This document shows positions 11,268-21,387 of a stretch of DNA of 64,000 bases, piece after piece. This DNA is from Isochrysis galbana (Eukaryota; Haptophyta; Isochrysidales; Isochrysidaceae), in contig CM030939.1 of the NCBI GenBank assembly GCA_018136815.1, positions 1,220,113 to 1,284,112 of the forward strand. Reading direction: 5' to 3'. Positions within the stretch are counted from its first letter, which is position 1. Every line of letters starts with the position of its first letter. The notes beneath the pieces are model-generated. The model made no database searches and had not been told where the DNA came from. It saw only the letters and a list, made by a program, of their open reading frames with translations. Position numbers and translations under genes: made by a program.

Positions 11268-12116
11268 CTAGCGCGGCCTGCCCGCCGCACCGACAGGCGT
11301 AAGCCCGCCGCTGGCGGTGGCACGCTGTCTCCTGATGGGCTTCGCCTTCCCCCCCATGTGCACGAGCGGCTCAATGGACGACGGCCTCGATTCGTTGATT
11401 GTCGCCTCAACGTGCTGGAAGACCTGCCGCTGCTCCTCCCTAGACTGGTGGAGCGACTCGATGAGCCGGCGCTCCTCCTCCTGCATGCGACGCACCTCCT
11501 CCGCGTACTCTTGCGCCCGCCGCATCTCTTCCTCCTCGCGCGCAGCAGAGCGCTCCTGCAAGTGCTGCAGAAGCAACTCCTTCTCCTTCTGCCGGCGCTC
11601 ACGCGCCGCCTCCTGCTCCTGCCTAACCACATTGCGGCGGAAGGCGGCCGCGTTGTACTCTGCGCCGCGCGCGCGTGCGATGGCGATGGCATTCTCCTCG
11701 TTGGCGCGCTTGGCCTCGCGCGCCTGCTCCGCCCTGGACAGGTTCTGTGACTGCTTCGCCGCGATGATCGCGACCCGCTGCTGCTCCTTCATCTGTAGGA
11801 GTGCCTGCCGGTGCTTCTCGATTGCATCCTCTTGACCAATCTTGGCCGCCTCCTTCTCGAACTCGCTCTGCTGATGTCGCGCCTTCATTGCGAGTATCTC
11901 TTGTGTCTTCTTGTGCGTCTCCTCGATTCTCTTGAGCGCGCGCGTCTGCTCTGCCTGCAGCCTGCTGATCCTGTTGGCAAGCATCTGCCTGTCAGCCTCC
12001 ACGCGGAGTCGAGAACGCCTGGCGTTGAGCATTGCGGCGGAGAGGATGGCGTGGTGCGAAGGGGAGGGATCGGCGCGCGGCGGAGGTGCGTCGAGGATCG
12101 CGCCTAGCATCCCCAT
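11268..12116 (-). CDS. Coiled-coil protein of unknown role
   Basis: Starting at the ATG at 12116 (MGMLGAILDAPP) the frame encodes 282 residues without an intron. The open frame extends upstream, but through Pro-rich sequence that reads like a GC-rich leader. From about residue 35 to 245 it is an almost continuous charged helix with heptad-like spacing (for example EEEMRRAQEYAEEVRRMQEEE), strongly rich in Glu, Gln, Arg and Ala. The C-terminus is basic (GGKAKPIRRQR). Proteins of this shape are common among cilium- and centrosome-associated factors, but I see no family-defining motif and do not assign a function. The density of Q, E and K codons in a region of otherwise Arg/Pro-biased frames argues that it is a real gene. 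Confidence 0.7.
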   Translation of the reverse strand: MGMLGAILDAPPPRADPSPSHHAILSAAMLNARRSRLRVEADRQMLANRISRLQAEQTRALKRIEETHKKTQEILAMKARHQQSEFEKEAAKIGQEDAIEKHRQALLQMKEQQRVAIIAAKQSQNLSRAEQAREAKRANEENAIAIARARGAEYNAAAFRRNVVRQEQEAARERRQKEKELLLQHLQERSAAREEEEMRRAQEYAEEVRRMQEEERRLIESLHQSREEQRQVFQHVEATINESRPSSIEPLVHMGGKAKPIRRQRATASGGLTPVGAAGRPR

Positions 12117-12860
12117 CGCCCCGCGGCGAGGGCGGGAGAGGGTTCCAAAGCCAGGGAAGAGGACGGCAAGCCAGGGAGAGGGGGGGGGGGGGGGGCGCCA
12201 GCGGGGGGGGACGTTACACTCCCGAGCTTCTCTCCCGGATCGCACCGGAGAATATACTGGATTTACGACTAAGAAAGAGAGAGAAGAGAGGGGGGAGGAG
12301 TGTGGGGGGGGGGAGAGAGGGAACAAGGGGATGAAGAGAGAGTTTAGAGGAGAGAGATCAAATTTACTCGGAGTACAAGTAGAGTAGAGAGAGGGGGATG
12401 GATATCAACTCCTCTTTCCGTGTTCTCGTCTCTCGTAAAGGTGGCCGGGGGCTCAGCGCACCAAAAACAAAACGCTTCTCTGTGCGCCGCCCCGATGGAG
12501 ATGGAGGCGCGCGCCGCGCGCAGCTGGATGCAGCCTGGAGAGAGCTCTCATTTACACCTAGGATGAGCTCCTGGGTCCAACCAGGTGATAAGCTATGCCT
12601 TGTTGAAGTTAGCTGCCCACACCTACGTCTATCGGGCCATGGGGGCTCAACGCACCAGCGCACGCGCACCACTGCCTCGCCATTCACAGCCACTCACAGC
12701 CCTCAGCACACAGTCAGGCAGGGCCCCTGGGGTACTGCCTGGTGCACCCCCATCAACTTTCAATCTTACCATAACGGTTCACACCGCATCGCGCGCGCAG
12801 CACGCAACTGTGAAACACTTTCACCCACTCGAATCTACCCGTGCGCGCTTCTCAGGTTGC
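12117..12860. other. Upstream region with G-rich and purine tracts
   Basis: Contains a run of G at 12180-12195 and a purine-rich tract to about 12400, which would form the promoter side of the minus-strand coiled-coil gene. A forward open frame (12398-12883) has no recognisable domain and I do not call it a gene. Confidence 0.4.
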
Positions 12861-13304
12861 TGACGAATTGGGATGGCCCATAGGGCCTGAGGGCAATAAG
12901 GAAGGGGCGAAGCCGGCGGCAGGCGCAGCGAGGGAGACCACTTCGGAGGTGCTGACGGGCTGAAGCCCGTCAGCAGAGGAAGGCGGGCAGGCGGGCTTGA
13001 GCGAGGGCGAGGACGGCGGCGAGAACGACATCGAGCGAGTGGCGAGAGGCGAGGGTGAGTGTGAGGAGGGCTGTGAGGACAGGGGCTGGCGAGGCGAGGC
13101 GAGGCTGTAGGGTATGAGTGTTACGAGAGCGAGAGCGACGAGAGCGAGAGCGACGGATGACGACTGACGATAGGACGACGGACAAAGACACCCAGGAAAA
13201 CACTCCGACTCTCGCCCCACGACTTTCTCACATATCTCGACTGAAATCAAACCCAAACACTCCGGCCAGACAACGACGGACGACGATCAGAATGCGATCT
13301 GTCG
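12861..13304 (-). mobile_element. Truncated Ty3/gypsy-type LTR (copy 3)
   Basis: This matches the first 440-450 bp of the solo LTR at 49279-50133 and, inverted, the right half of the LTR at 62926-63772. It starts with the same terminus, TGACGAATTG, at 12861. The match stops near 13304, after GCGATCTGTCG, where unrelated sequence coding for a polyprotein fragment begins. The 5' half of the LTR is missing, so this is a rearranged end rather than a complete LTR. Confidence 0.75.
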
Positions 13305-13713
13305 GCGCCGGGTCGTCTCCGTCACCGGCGACCGTCGACCGCGCCTCGTGTAGCTTGTACTCGATGTGGGCCGACGCCACCGGCGAATACGCAGGAAGGG
13401 TTACAGGACGTGGCGCCAGGTTCCAGAGCGTGATCAGCACCTCCCCCTCCGGAGTTGGGGTTTCGACGCTCGTGGCGACCATTGGAGGAGAATCGAGGCC
13501 GTCACGGGGCGGCAAACGGTCGACGAGGATGGCGGAGTCGGGGTAGTTCTCGATGATCTCCAGCGGCAGGCGAACGGAGAACGTACCCCTCGATCGCGAG
13601 GGGATAGTGATAGGCTGCCTGGTGTGCTGAGGTTGAATGTACGGGCCCACCCCGGGGGCCGGGGGGTGTCCGCGATGGAGAGAGGGGGGCGCGAGGCCCC
13701 CATTGACCCCCAC
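13305..13713 (-). pseudogene. Ty3/gypsy polyprotein spacer (dUTPase-like fold) fragment
   Basis: The minus frame reads ITIPSRSRGTFSVRLPLEI, then SAILVDRLPPRDG, then GEVLITLWNLAPRPVTLPA followed by SPVASAHI. The order (hydrophobic strand and IP, LLV-P-L motif, V-x-N-x3-PVTL, then an A-x-I end) matches the all-beta segment between protease and reverse transcriptase in many Ty3/gypsy polyproteins. It runs straight into the truncated LTR, which supports a common origin. Neither protease nor reverse transcriptase is present. A weaker relative occurs at 36656-36928. The domain call is my pattern reading, not a search result. Confidence 0.45.
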
Positions 13714-13916
13714 TTATAAAAGTAGGTTCCTCCTTACTTCTACTAACTCCCCCCTTGTAACTGTCGATCGCATCGGCTCTTCCGTCGCACCGTCGTTCTC
13801 CTCCTCCTCCCGTCGCCGGCAACTAATGTCTCGTATCGCCAATTGTCGGGGTGGTCGGGGCGAGCCGTATCGTGATCGGGGGGAGTGGGGCGGAAGGCGC
13901 AATATGCCAAGAGCCA

Positions 13917-14016
13917 AGAGGGTGGTTGGTTAGTTCCTCCCCCACAGCAGAGGAGGAATGGAGGGGGGCTCATGCCCCCCGCCATGGGTCAACCAAGTAT
14001 GAACTTACTTGTGCTT
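13917..14016. repeat. G/C hairpin plus AAGTATGAACTTA repeat, copy 2
   Basis: Shares CCTCCCCCA, GGAGGAATGGAGG, a GGGGGGCTCATGCCCCCC palindrome and TCAACCAAGTATGAACTTA with copy 1 at 9481-9590, in the same orientation. Confidence 0.6.
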
Positions 14017-14225
14017 GCGTGAAAATAGTGGATCCAGAGCCACATGCACGTGCGCGGTAAGATCATTATCATAATTATATCCCTTGTAGAATGAAATACA
14101 CGAGTCTCGCTCGCACCCATGCGAAGGCTCCTCTGCGTGTACTTGTGCATGATCTCCATGTTCTCTTGCACACCACCATATTATTGGCCGCTTTATCCAG
14201 CATCGACCTAGACCCGTGGCCTCCC

Positions 14226-15416
14226 TCAGCCGGCATGCGAATTTTTTATAGCAGGCTTCTGCCAGTCCCCCCCCTCGGCAAACTCTGGTCTGAAGTCGCG
14301 CGACTTGTACCACTCCATAAACTTGTGCAGCCCGTCCTCGAGCCTTGTCTTGGGATAGTATCCGAGCTTGTCGCGCGCGTGGCTGATGTCGGCATACGTG
14401 GCGAGCACGTCGCCGGGCGCCATAGGCACCATGGTACGGTTGGCCTTCATGCCAAGCTCCTTTTCGAGAATTTCGATAAAGTGGAGCAGGCTCTCGCTCC
14501 GATGGTTACCCAGATTAAACACCTCCTCGTCAGCCCCAAGCGCAAGTGCCGCGACGACACCGTCAATGATGTCGTCGATGTACGTGAAATCACGGCGCGG
14601 CTTGCCGTGCCCGTAGACCTGTATCGGCAAACCGAGCTCGATGCGGCGCGTGAAAGAAAAATAGGCCATGTCAGGGCGGCCCCATGGGCCATACACTGTG
14701 AAAAAGCGCAGTCCAGTGACACGCAAGCCGTAGAGACCATGGTAAACATGCGCTATCGCCTCATTGGCCTTCTTGGTCGCCGCGTAGAGCGAGTTTGGGC
14801 TGTCAACACGGTCGGCCTCGGAAAAGGGTGCCTTAGTATTGGCACCGTACACAGAGGAGGAGGAGGCGTACACAAGCGGCACGTGCGGCGTCGCGCGCAG
14901 CGCCTCGAGCAGCGAGATGAAGCACTGCAAGTTTGAGCGCACGTACGACTGCGGATTGGAGAGCGAGTAGCGCACGCCAGCCTGCGCGGCCATCGATGCA
15001 ACGTGCGTGACACCGCGCGAGGTGATGAGCGCGCGCAGGCCCTCCTCGTCACACAAGTCCGCCTCCACCACCTCTACTCCCATCTTGCGCAAGCTGGCTG
15101 CTCTTGCTCGTTTGAGCGCCGGAGAGTAGTAGGGAGTAAAGGAATCGAGAGCAATCACGCGTATGTGCTCGGCTGCGAGGCGCGAGCAGAGGTGGTATCC
15201 GACGAATCCCGCTCCGCCAGTGACGAGGACTATCGTCGAGTCTGCTGGCAGCTGCAGCCCAAGCTTTGCTCTGACGGCGTGTGGGTGTTCCGAGAGAGAG
15301 GAGGAGAAGAGCGTGAAGAGGAGCGTGAGGCAGGCGAGAGAGAGGATGGCGCGGCCGAGAAGGCGATGGGAGGAGAGGGGCGGCTCGTGCGACGGGTCGA
15401 TGGGCGAGTAGCGCAT
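14226..15416 (-). CDS. GAE: UDP-glucuronate 4-epimerase
   Basis: A single-exon frame of 396 residues. It is an extended short-chain dehydrogenase. The NAD-binding Rossmann motif is G67-x2-G70-x2-G73 (VTGGAGFVGYHL), the substrate serines are in YASSSSVYG near 183-191, and the catalytic pair is Y211-x3-K215. The LRFFTVYGPWGRPDM and RRDFTYIDDI motifs are those of the UDP-glucuronate/UDP-galacturonate epimerase branch. A hydrophobic segment at about residues 21-41, after a short basic N-terminus, looks like a type II signal anchor, as in the plant Golgi enzymes. The reaction interconverts UDP-glucuronate and UDP-galacturonate, supplying uronic acids for surface or scale polysaccharides. The ATG at 15416 is the only one that includes the anchor. 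It is divergently placed to the gamma-glutamyltransferase gene, 2.2 kb away. Substrate is inferred from family motifs. Confidence 0.9.
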   Translation of the reverse strand: MRYSPIDPSHEPPLSSHRLLGRAILSLACLTLLFTLFSSSLSEHPHAVRAKLGLQLPADSTIVLVTGGAGFVGYHLCSRLAAEHIRVIALDSFTPYYSPALKRARAASLRKMGVEVVEADLCDEEGLRALITSRGVTHVASMAAQAGVRYSLSNPQSYVRSNLQCFISLLEALRATPHVPLVYASSSSVYGANTKAPFSEADRVDSPNSLYAATKKANEAIAHVYHGLYGLRVTGLRFFTVYGPWGRPDMAYFSFTRRIELGLPIQVYGHGKPRRDFTYIDDIIDGVVAALALGADEEVFNLGNHRSESLLHFIEILEKELGMKANRTMVPMAPGDVLATYADISHARDKLGYYPKTRLEDGLHKFMEWYKSRDFRPEFAEGGDWQKPAIKNSHAG

Positions 15417-16064
15417 CGGCGCGAGAGTAGCAGGGGGGGGGGGGAGGGGGGAAGAGGCGGGAAGGGCAGGGGGAGGGGGAGAGAGGGGGAGGTGGGCAGA
15501 GAGCGGAGAGAGGGAACGAGAGGGTTTGGGGGTTGAGGGAGTGAGAGAGAGAGAGAGGGAGGGCTCTATTTTAAATCAAGGTGTTCCAAAGGATTGCTTG
15601 GCGGGCGTAACCGGAGGGGGGGGGGAGGGGGGGGGGGGGGGGAGCGCGAGAGGGTGCGTAGATCTCACGGGGCGCGGCCGGCCGCAGAGAGAGGGGTGGG
15701 GGGTGGGGGAGAGGGGCATGGGCGGATCGAGGAAGACGGAGGCAAGGGGCTTGCAGAAGGGCAACGTCCACGGCACCAAGGAGAGGCGGCCGCCGGGCAA
15801 GGGGGCCGCCACGCGGCCAGCGGCCAGCGGCAGAGCAGCCGGCCACGGCGCACACTGGGAGTGGGGGTGGGGAGGCCTAGTGTCTAGTGTTGATCAGTAC
15901 TAATATCTGTTTTTGAGATCAGTATGAGTTCAAGAAGAGTTGATATCTGATATTAGCTATGGCTATATGAGCTCAAAAACAACTCCAATAAGAGTACTTT
16001 TAAAAGAGGAAAGGGTGGGGGGTGGGGGTGGGGGGAACGTACCGCTGGAGCGCAAGCATCCAGC
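15417..16064. other. G-rich intergenic region
   Basis: Long GGGG-rich tracts (15432-15540, 15617-15645, 16014-16034) upstream of the epimerase. Frames across it are low-complexity and I call no gene. Nothing else is visible. Confidence 0.5.
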
Positions 16065-16365
16065 ATGTTGGCGGAGCGCTCTGTCGCTGACTCTTCTAAC
16101 TCTGACGAGGACAAGGACAGCCACCCCTTGGCCCGCTCCCACGTGGCCAACATCGCGCATGGCGAGCAAGATGACACACCGGCCATCCGCTCGTTCAGCA
16201 CGTGGGAGCTCCACCCACTGGACAAACTTGAGGGCACAGCCCCCGAGTGGTCGACTGTCGAGGAGACGGCTGGGCGGAGCCGTTTGGTGAAGTGCAAATG
16301 TGGGAGGTCCGTGGTGGGTCGCACGCTCCATCTCGAGGGTCGCACAGTTAGAGGTCCACCAGGCA
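16065..16365 (+). other. Possible truncated coding segment
   Basis: A forward frame from the ATG at 16065 encodes about 100 plausible residues (acidic start SNSDEDKDS, then CKCGRSVVGRTLHLEGRTV). It then runs into the dispersed element whose sequence begins at about 16366. If real, it is a host or element gene cut by that insertion. No family is recognised. Confidence 0.3.
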
Positions 16366-16725
16366 TCATATCAGAATATGCCGCCCTAGCAGCCACGCCA
16401 ATCGCCGCCGCCGCCCGCGCGCATCGCGCCGTAGTCGGCCGTGTGTGGCGCCGTCAACTACGCTTACGTCACCGGCCGTACGGGCCGGAGTGCCCAATTT
16501 TCACACGCGATCGGGCGCGCTGCCGGCGCTTTCTCGGCCATCCACTGAGATAGAATGCCCCACCAGGCATCATATCAGAATATGCCGCCCTAGCAGCCAC
16601 GCCAATCGCCGCCGCCGCCCGCGCGCATCGCGCCGTAGTCGGCCGTGTGTGGCGCCGTCAACTACGCTAACGTCACCTGGCCGAATGGGCCGGAGTGCCC
16701 AACTTTCGAACGCCAGCGGGCGCGC
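16366..16725. repeat. Tandem duplication at the end of element copy B
   Basis: About 105 bp beginning GCATCATATCAGAATATGCC occurs twice, at about 16364 and 16564, nearly identical, with a divergent 95-bp spacer. The reverse complement of the same unit is single-copy in element copy A (7310-7395). Confidence 0.75.
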
Positions 16726-17345
16726 TTGGTGAGAGTTCTTGCTGAGGATGCTCTTACGCTGCCCTAGTGCCAACGAGTTCGCGAACGCGATGCACTTGGC
16801 GACCGTTCGGTAGATGGCACAGGAAGTCCTGCGGAAGCAGCGCAACGCGCCAAGAGGGCTGTATTGCAATGCTCGCCACGATTCACGATTCCCGAGCGCG
16901 CGGTTGGGTAGTCTGCGGGGTTGGGAGGCAGCGTACCAATATACTGGATGGGGTTCTGCGCGTAGGAGCGCGTAGGCAAGCCGGTGTCATCCTCCTCAGG
17001 TTGGGGCTGGAAGTGGTGTGGTGTGGGGCTGGCGGCCATGCTGCGTGGGCAGGTGAAGCAGAAATCGGCCGAGTGCGGTGGCATGAAACGCCGGTGAGAC
17101 CGCCGACCGGTGTACTCGGACCATTTAGTCCGAACACCATCGACAAGGGGGGGCTGACCACCGCCGTGCTCTCGCTGGAGCGCGGCGAAGGTCGGCCTGT
17201 CAGGCGGGTCGGTCGCCATCGCTCTGCCTCGGATTCGGAATCGAGCGGGGAGAGAGACGAGGGGAAATCTTCCCCCGGTCCGACGATAAAAAAATGTGGG
17301 CCTCCGGATCAACAAGAGTTTTTTTTCAACCCACTCTCCCCCACC
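16560..17345 (-). mobile_element. Dispersed element, copy B (inverted relative to copy A)
   Basis: The minus strand repeats the gag-like block of 6602-7420, including MATDPPDRPTFAALQREHGG, SADFCFTCPR, EEDDTGLPTRSYAQNP and the AVAKCIAFA segment. Both copies carry the poly-T/poly-A start (near 6658 and 17290). Differences are scattered substitutions and small indels, and the frame is broken at different places in the two copies. Copy B lies immediately upstream of the gamma-glutamyltransferase gene. Confidence 0.75.
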
Positions 17346-17646
17346 TCTAGCACAGTGACGTATCCCCGCTCGTTGCGCCGCAGGCATACGATGATTCGAC
17401 ACAGCCCGACCTCCATGAGGCCATGAGGCCGGCCCCTGGCCCGACCTCCCATGAGGCCCGGCCCATTCCAGAAGTTGAGGCCCTTCATGGAGGCTGCGTC
17501 GGCAGCTGAACGCAGTTGGTCGGTGTATGCGGGGGGAGAGAGAGAGAGGGAAAATACTAGTAGAAGAGAAGAAGAGAGGGTATATCCCCCTCTCCCCATC
17601 GCTCCCTCTCTCCCGTTGCGGCGTCGGCCACCCCCCCGTCCCGCCC

Positions 17647-19625
17647 ATGCGCTTCCACTCCCGCCGCTCCCCCATTCTCTCCAGCCGAGGCAGCGCCGCC
17701 ACTTCACAGCCGCTTGCCTCTGACGCAGCTCTTCGAGTGCTGCGTGCCGGGGGCAACGCGGCAGACGCGGCGGTCGCCGCAGCGGCGTCGCTCAACGTGC
17801 TCGAGCCGTGCATGACGGGCGTCGGCGGCGATGCTTTCTGCCTCTTCTACGATGCAGCGAGTCGCACAGTGCGTGGACTCAACGGCACTGGACGCTCGCC
17901 AGCCGCACTCGACCTTCAGGCGGCGCAGGCGGCCGCGCGAGTCGAGGGTGGGGAATCGCAGCCCCTCGCGCTGCCTGCGGACTCAGTCCACTGCGTGACG
18001 GTGCCCGGCGCGGCGGCCGCGTGGTGCGACACACTTGCGCTCTTCGGCTCGGGTATGCCGCTCGCCGACGTGCTGCAGCCCGCAATCGAGCTCGCAGAAG
18101 GTGGCTTTGCGGTCGCACCTGTTTCGGCGCTCTCGTGGCGCGAGCTCGAGTTCCAGCTCACGCGATGGGCCAAGAAGGGCTTTGAGCACCCGGGCGTCGC
18201 CGCCTTTCTGCCAGGTGGTAGAGCGCCCGAGGACGGTCAGTGGGTCACCAATCCCGACCTCGCCGCCACCTTTCGCTTGCTCGCCGAGAAGGGTAAGGCA
18301 GGCTACTACTCGGGGCGCGTGGCACAGGCCATTGTTACGACGGTACAGCGGATGGGCGGCAAGCTGAGCCTTGACGACCTGGCGCGGCACTCCTCTGATG
18401 AGGTGAGACCGCTGAGCATCACGTACGGCGACCGCGTGGTGTGGGAGCTCCCTCCCAACGGGCAAGGTCTCGTGGCTCTCCTCTGCCTCGCCATTCTCAA
18501 GGAGAAAGAGGGCGAACTGCGAGCGCTCGAGCACAACAGCTCGGGCTACCTCCACCTGCTCGCCGAGGCGCTGCGCCTCGCGTTTGCTCAGGGAGCCGAA
18601 GCGATTGCCGACCCCGCAGCTCTCGCCGCCTCAATCGGCGTCGAGTGGGATCGTGCGGGCGGTGGTGAGGCCGGACGAACGCGCGCGCTGTGGGATGCGA
18701 TGCTATCACCCTCGCACGTGGCGGCACTCGCAGCGAAAATTGACACCGCACGAGCTATGGATGATGCAGCGGCGCCGCTCCCCACCAACTGCGCATCGGA
18801 GACAGTCTACTTGTGCGTCGTCGACGGGCAGGGCAATGCGTGCTCATTTATCAACTCCAACTACGCCGGCTTCGGAACGGGCATAGTGCCCGACGGCTGC
18901 GGCTTCACCCTTCAAAACCGGGGCGCCAACTTCAGCCTCGTGGAGGGCCACCCAAATGCACTCGGCCCGTCAAAGAGGCCGTACCACACCATCATCCCAG
19001 GCTTGATGACACGGAAGGATGGCGCCTTTGATTGCGCGTTCGGGGTCATGGGAGGCTTCATGCAGCCACAGGGCCACGTACAGGTACGCTGGGGGCTGTG
19101 TGAGTGGTGCGCGCGAGTGAAGCGGGCAGAGTCATGGTGAGCCGTCCCTAATGTGCTAGGTTGTTCTTAACATGTTGCTGCATGGCATGGATCCCCAAGC
19201 AGCACTCGACGCACCGCGCCTTCTACTCGAACCCGCGCCGCCTGTGCACGCGATGAACGCAACTCCAGCCTCTACACGGTGCGCCAAGAGCGAGCGCGGC
19301 CTAGGCCCACTCTCCGGCTGACTGCGGCCACCATGAGATCCACGCCTTCCCTGACTGTCCCCGCGATATGCTTGGCAGGGGATCTGTACTTGTCTTCTTG
19401 GAAGATGGCATCAGCGCTGCCGAGGCCGACGAGCTGGCTGCCAAGGGCCACACTATTCGCGCGGCGCATATCCACCCGGCCGAGGTGGTCGGCGCGGCCC
19501 GCCGTCGATTCGGAAAGGGGCAGATCATCCAAACTCGCTGGAGTACTGATGGTGCGGGAAGGCCAAAGGCCATACTGTGGGCTGGCTCTGATCCCCGTGG
19601 TGATGGATGCGCCATGGGCTGGTGA
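17647..19625 (+). CDS. Gamma-glutamyltransferase (YwrD-like), three exons
   Basis: Exons 17647-19083, 19160-19278 and 19379-19625 join in frame through GT-AG introns of 76 and 100 bp and encode 600 residues. The start at 17647 (MRFHSRRSPILSSRG) matches the usual N-terminus of this subfamily. Family blocks are SQPLASDAALRVL, GGNAADAAVAAAASLNVLEP, GVGGDAFCLFYDA, SINSNYAGFG-type (here FINSNYAGFGTGIVP), LQNRGANF, RPYHTIIPG, MGGFMQPQGHVQ, and in the last exon GRPKAILWAGSDPR and DGCAMGW. The nucleophile created by autocleavage is expected to be Thr386 in SETVYLCVVD. The enzyme transfers or hydrolyses gamma-glutamyl groups of glutathione and related peptides. No clear signal peptide is seen. The residues around exon 2's end (LLLEPAPPVHAMNAT) are atypical, so the second donor site is less certain than the first. 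Confidence 0.88.
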
Positions 19626-19739
19626 TATTGCAACGTACGGCAGCATCGATGAGTCGGTTGGGACGCTAGTTTGGGGTGCGACGGCCCGTATGGGCTAGTA
19701 CGCTAGTACGCTAGTGTTAGCCCGGTCACTCACTCTTTT

Positions 19740-20142
19740 TAACCAGTATTTTCGACCTCCCCTAGTAGGGCGATCAAACAGGGCGCTTTTCAACCACTAA
19801 TATGGGGGGGGGTTAACATTTTTAACCATTCTCCAAAGCCCACAACAATATTCCAAGCGGGGCCACCTGTTGCCACGAAAATCTTCGCCAGAAAATGGTG
19901 CGATTGATTCTCCGCTTGTTGAATCAAGCTCGCGCTTGATTGTGGGGCAAGTCTCAGCGGGGCTAGGGCATGGAGTGAAGAGAAGTCCTGAGAGAGAGGG
20001 GGAAAGGGCGCGCTACATCGCGACGACGGCCCACAAGACACCACCCCACATCACACATCACTCACTCACCAACAAGAAAACTCCGAAAAACTAATAATAA
20101 CGCAACATCAACATCGCACAAAGCACAAACAAACCAACGAAA
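19740..20142. repeat. Dispersed repeat F, copy 1
   Basis: The part at about 19865-20142 matches, inverted, 45650-45926 across about 270 bp (shared GAATCAAGCTCGCGCTTGAT, GAGAGAAGTC-type start and the CACCAACAAGAAAACTCCG tail). The left part (19765-19905) resembles 36475-36620, sharing ACGAAAATCTTCGCC and ATGGTGCGATT. No gene is visible. It ends exactly where the LINE 3' end begins. Confidence 0.65.
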
Positions 20143-20972
20143 CAAAAAAAAATCTTCTTAAAAATTCCCGCTACATGTGCGGCGTGAGGCAGTGTGCTAG
20201 TGAACCTCCCTACTACCCAACCTTAACCCCTAACAACCCCCTCCCCCTTCCCCAGTTCCAGTTCTCTCTTTGGCGGAGAAGCCGGTTCCAGGGAGGCCGT
20301 GCGCTCTGCTTCGGCCAGGAGTTGGAGAGAAGGGGGTGGGAGACTGTGGTGCGTCCCTTGATCTAGTTTCGAATCAGATTTTCCTTATTTATATAACATA
20401 AGATCTTTACTGATTTCCGCTATGGCTTCTAATAGAAGATTTAGCTACCCTAGGTGATGCTCCGTATGTTCAGGCCTCTCGCCGCCTGCAAGAGGTCTTC
20501 TGATGATTGTCTTGCGTGGGCAACACAGGTTCTCGACGAGGCCAAGCCCTTACGTGCTCGCAAACCGGCTGGACTATGTGTGATGAGGGCAGCTGCCCTA
20601 GGAATGATGAATTCGGCAGAATATCTGAGCCGTGATGGTTGCGATCGATTTCTGTGGGCAATCGTGTCGTGAATCACGATTGGACACCGGCTGCTTTGCG
20701 CTCATCTCGAGCCAACTTTTGGAATTTTTTGTACACACGGATGACCTCCAAGGCCATTCACGTTCGGAGACACATAGGTCGTGCCCGCCAAGCACGGGCC
20801 AGTCAATATTTCTCCCGTTTTTATAGCACAACATCCCAACATGGAGCACAAAAAGTAGTTTTGTTTTCGCATTGACGTGCTGAATTGACGGACAGCCTCG
20901 TGTTTTCGAGCGTCTCACGTTCGATTTCGAGAGACAGCCCCTCCTTTTCTCTCGATGATTCGACAGTCTCAT
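20143..20972 (-). mobile_element. LINE 3' end, copy 2
   Basis: Read on the minus strand, a broken coding remnant (DWPVLGGHDLCVSEREWPWR, then SSEDLLQAARGLNIRSIT with a stop at 20450) is followed by about 300 bp of 3' untranslated sequence. It ends in TTTTTAAGAAGA and nine T residues at 20143, as in copies 1, 3 and 4. The coding remnant switches frame near 20640, so it is inactive. Confidence 0.72.
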
Positions 20973-21287
20973 ATGGTAAGACTGGTTGGCTACCGAAACA
21001 TTGGCATTTGGGCATGCTGATGGTCATGTATTGTGCTCATATGTGTCTTGGACTGGTGAAATGAAGACTAAAATAAGAATTACTAAGGTTATAATTTGGC
21101 AAAACTATAATCAAGTTGATCTTTTTCTCCTGCGGCGGCGCGCGATGGCGGCCGCAGCGATGGTCGCTGGCCTCGCCAGTGGCCTCGCAAGCGGCCTGTG
21201 GCCGCTCTGGCGAGGGTCTGCGCGGCCAGGAGGCCAGCAGGCACCCGCTCCCACCATGCTGAGGCGGTGCCGCGCGTGATGGGGCAG
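20973..21287. other. Sequence before the gap
   Basis: AT-richer sequence, then a GC-rich 150 bp with GGCCTCGC-type near-repeats (21130-21285). No gene is supported. It ends at an assembly gap. Confidence 0.4.
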
Positions 21288-21387
21288 NNNNNNNNNNNNN
21301 NNNNNNNNNNNNNNNNNNNNNNNNNNNNNNNNNNNNNNNNNNNNNNNNNNNNNNNNNNNNNNNNNNNNNNNNNNNNNNNNNNNNNNN
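21288..21387. other. Assembly gap (100 N)
   Basis: Exactly 100 undetermined bases, the conventional size for a gap of unknown length. A telomere array starts on its right edge. Confidence 1.

Noticed and set aside
13305-13713. A genuine dUTPase
   Set aside because: The beta pattern fits, but the dUTPase active-site motifs are missing, and contact with an LTR points to the polyprotein spacer instead.
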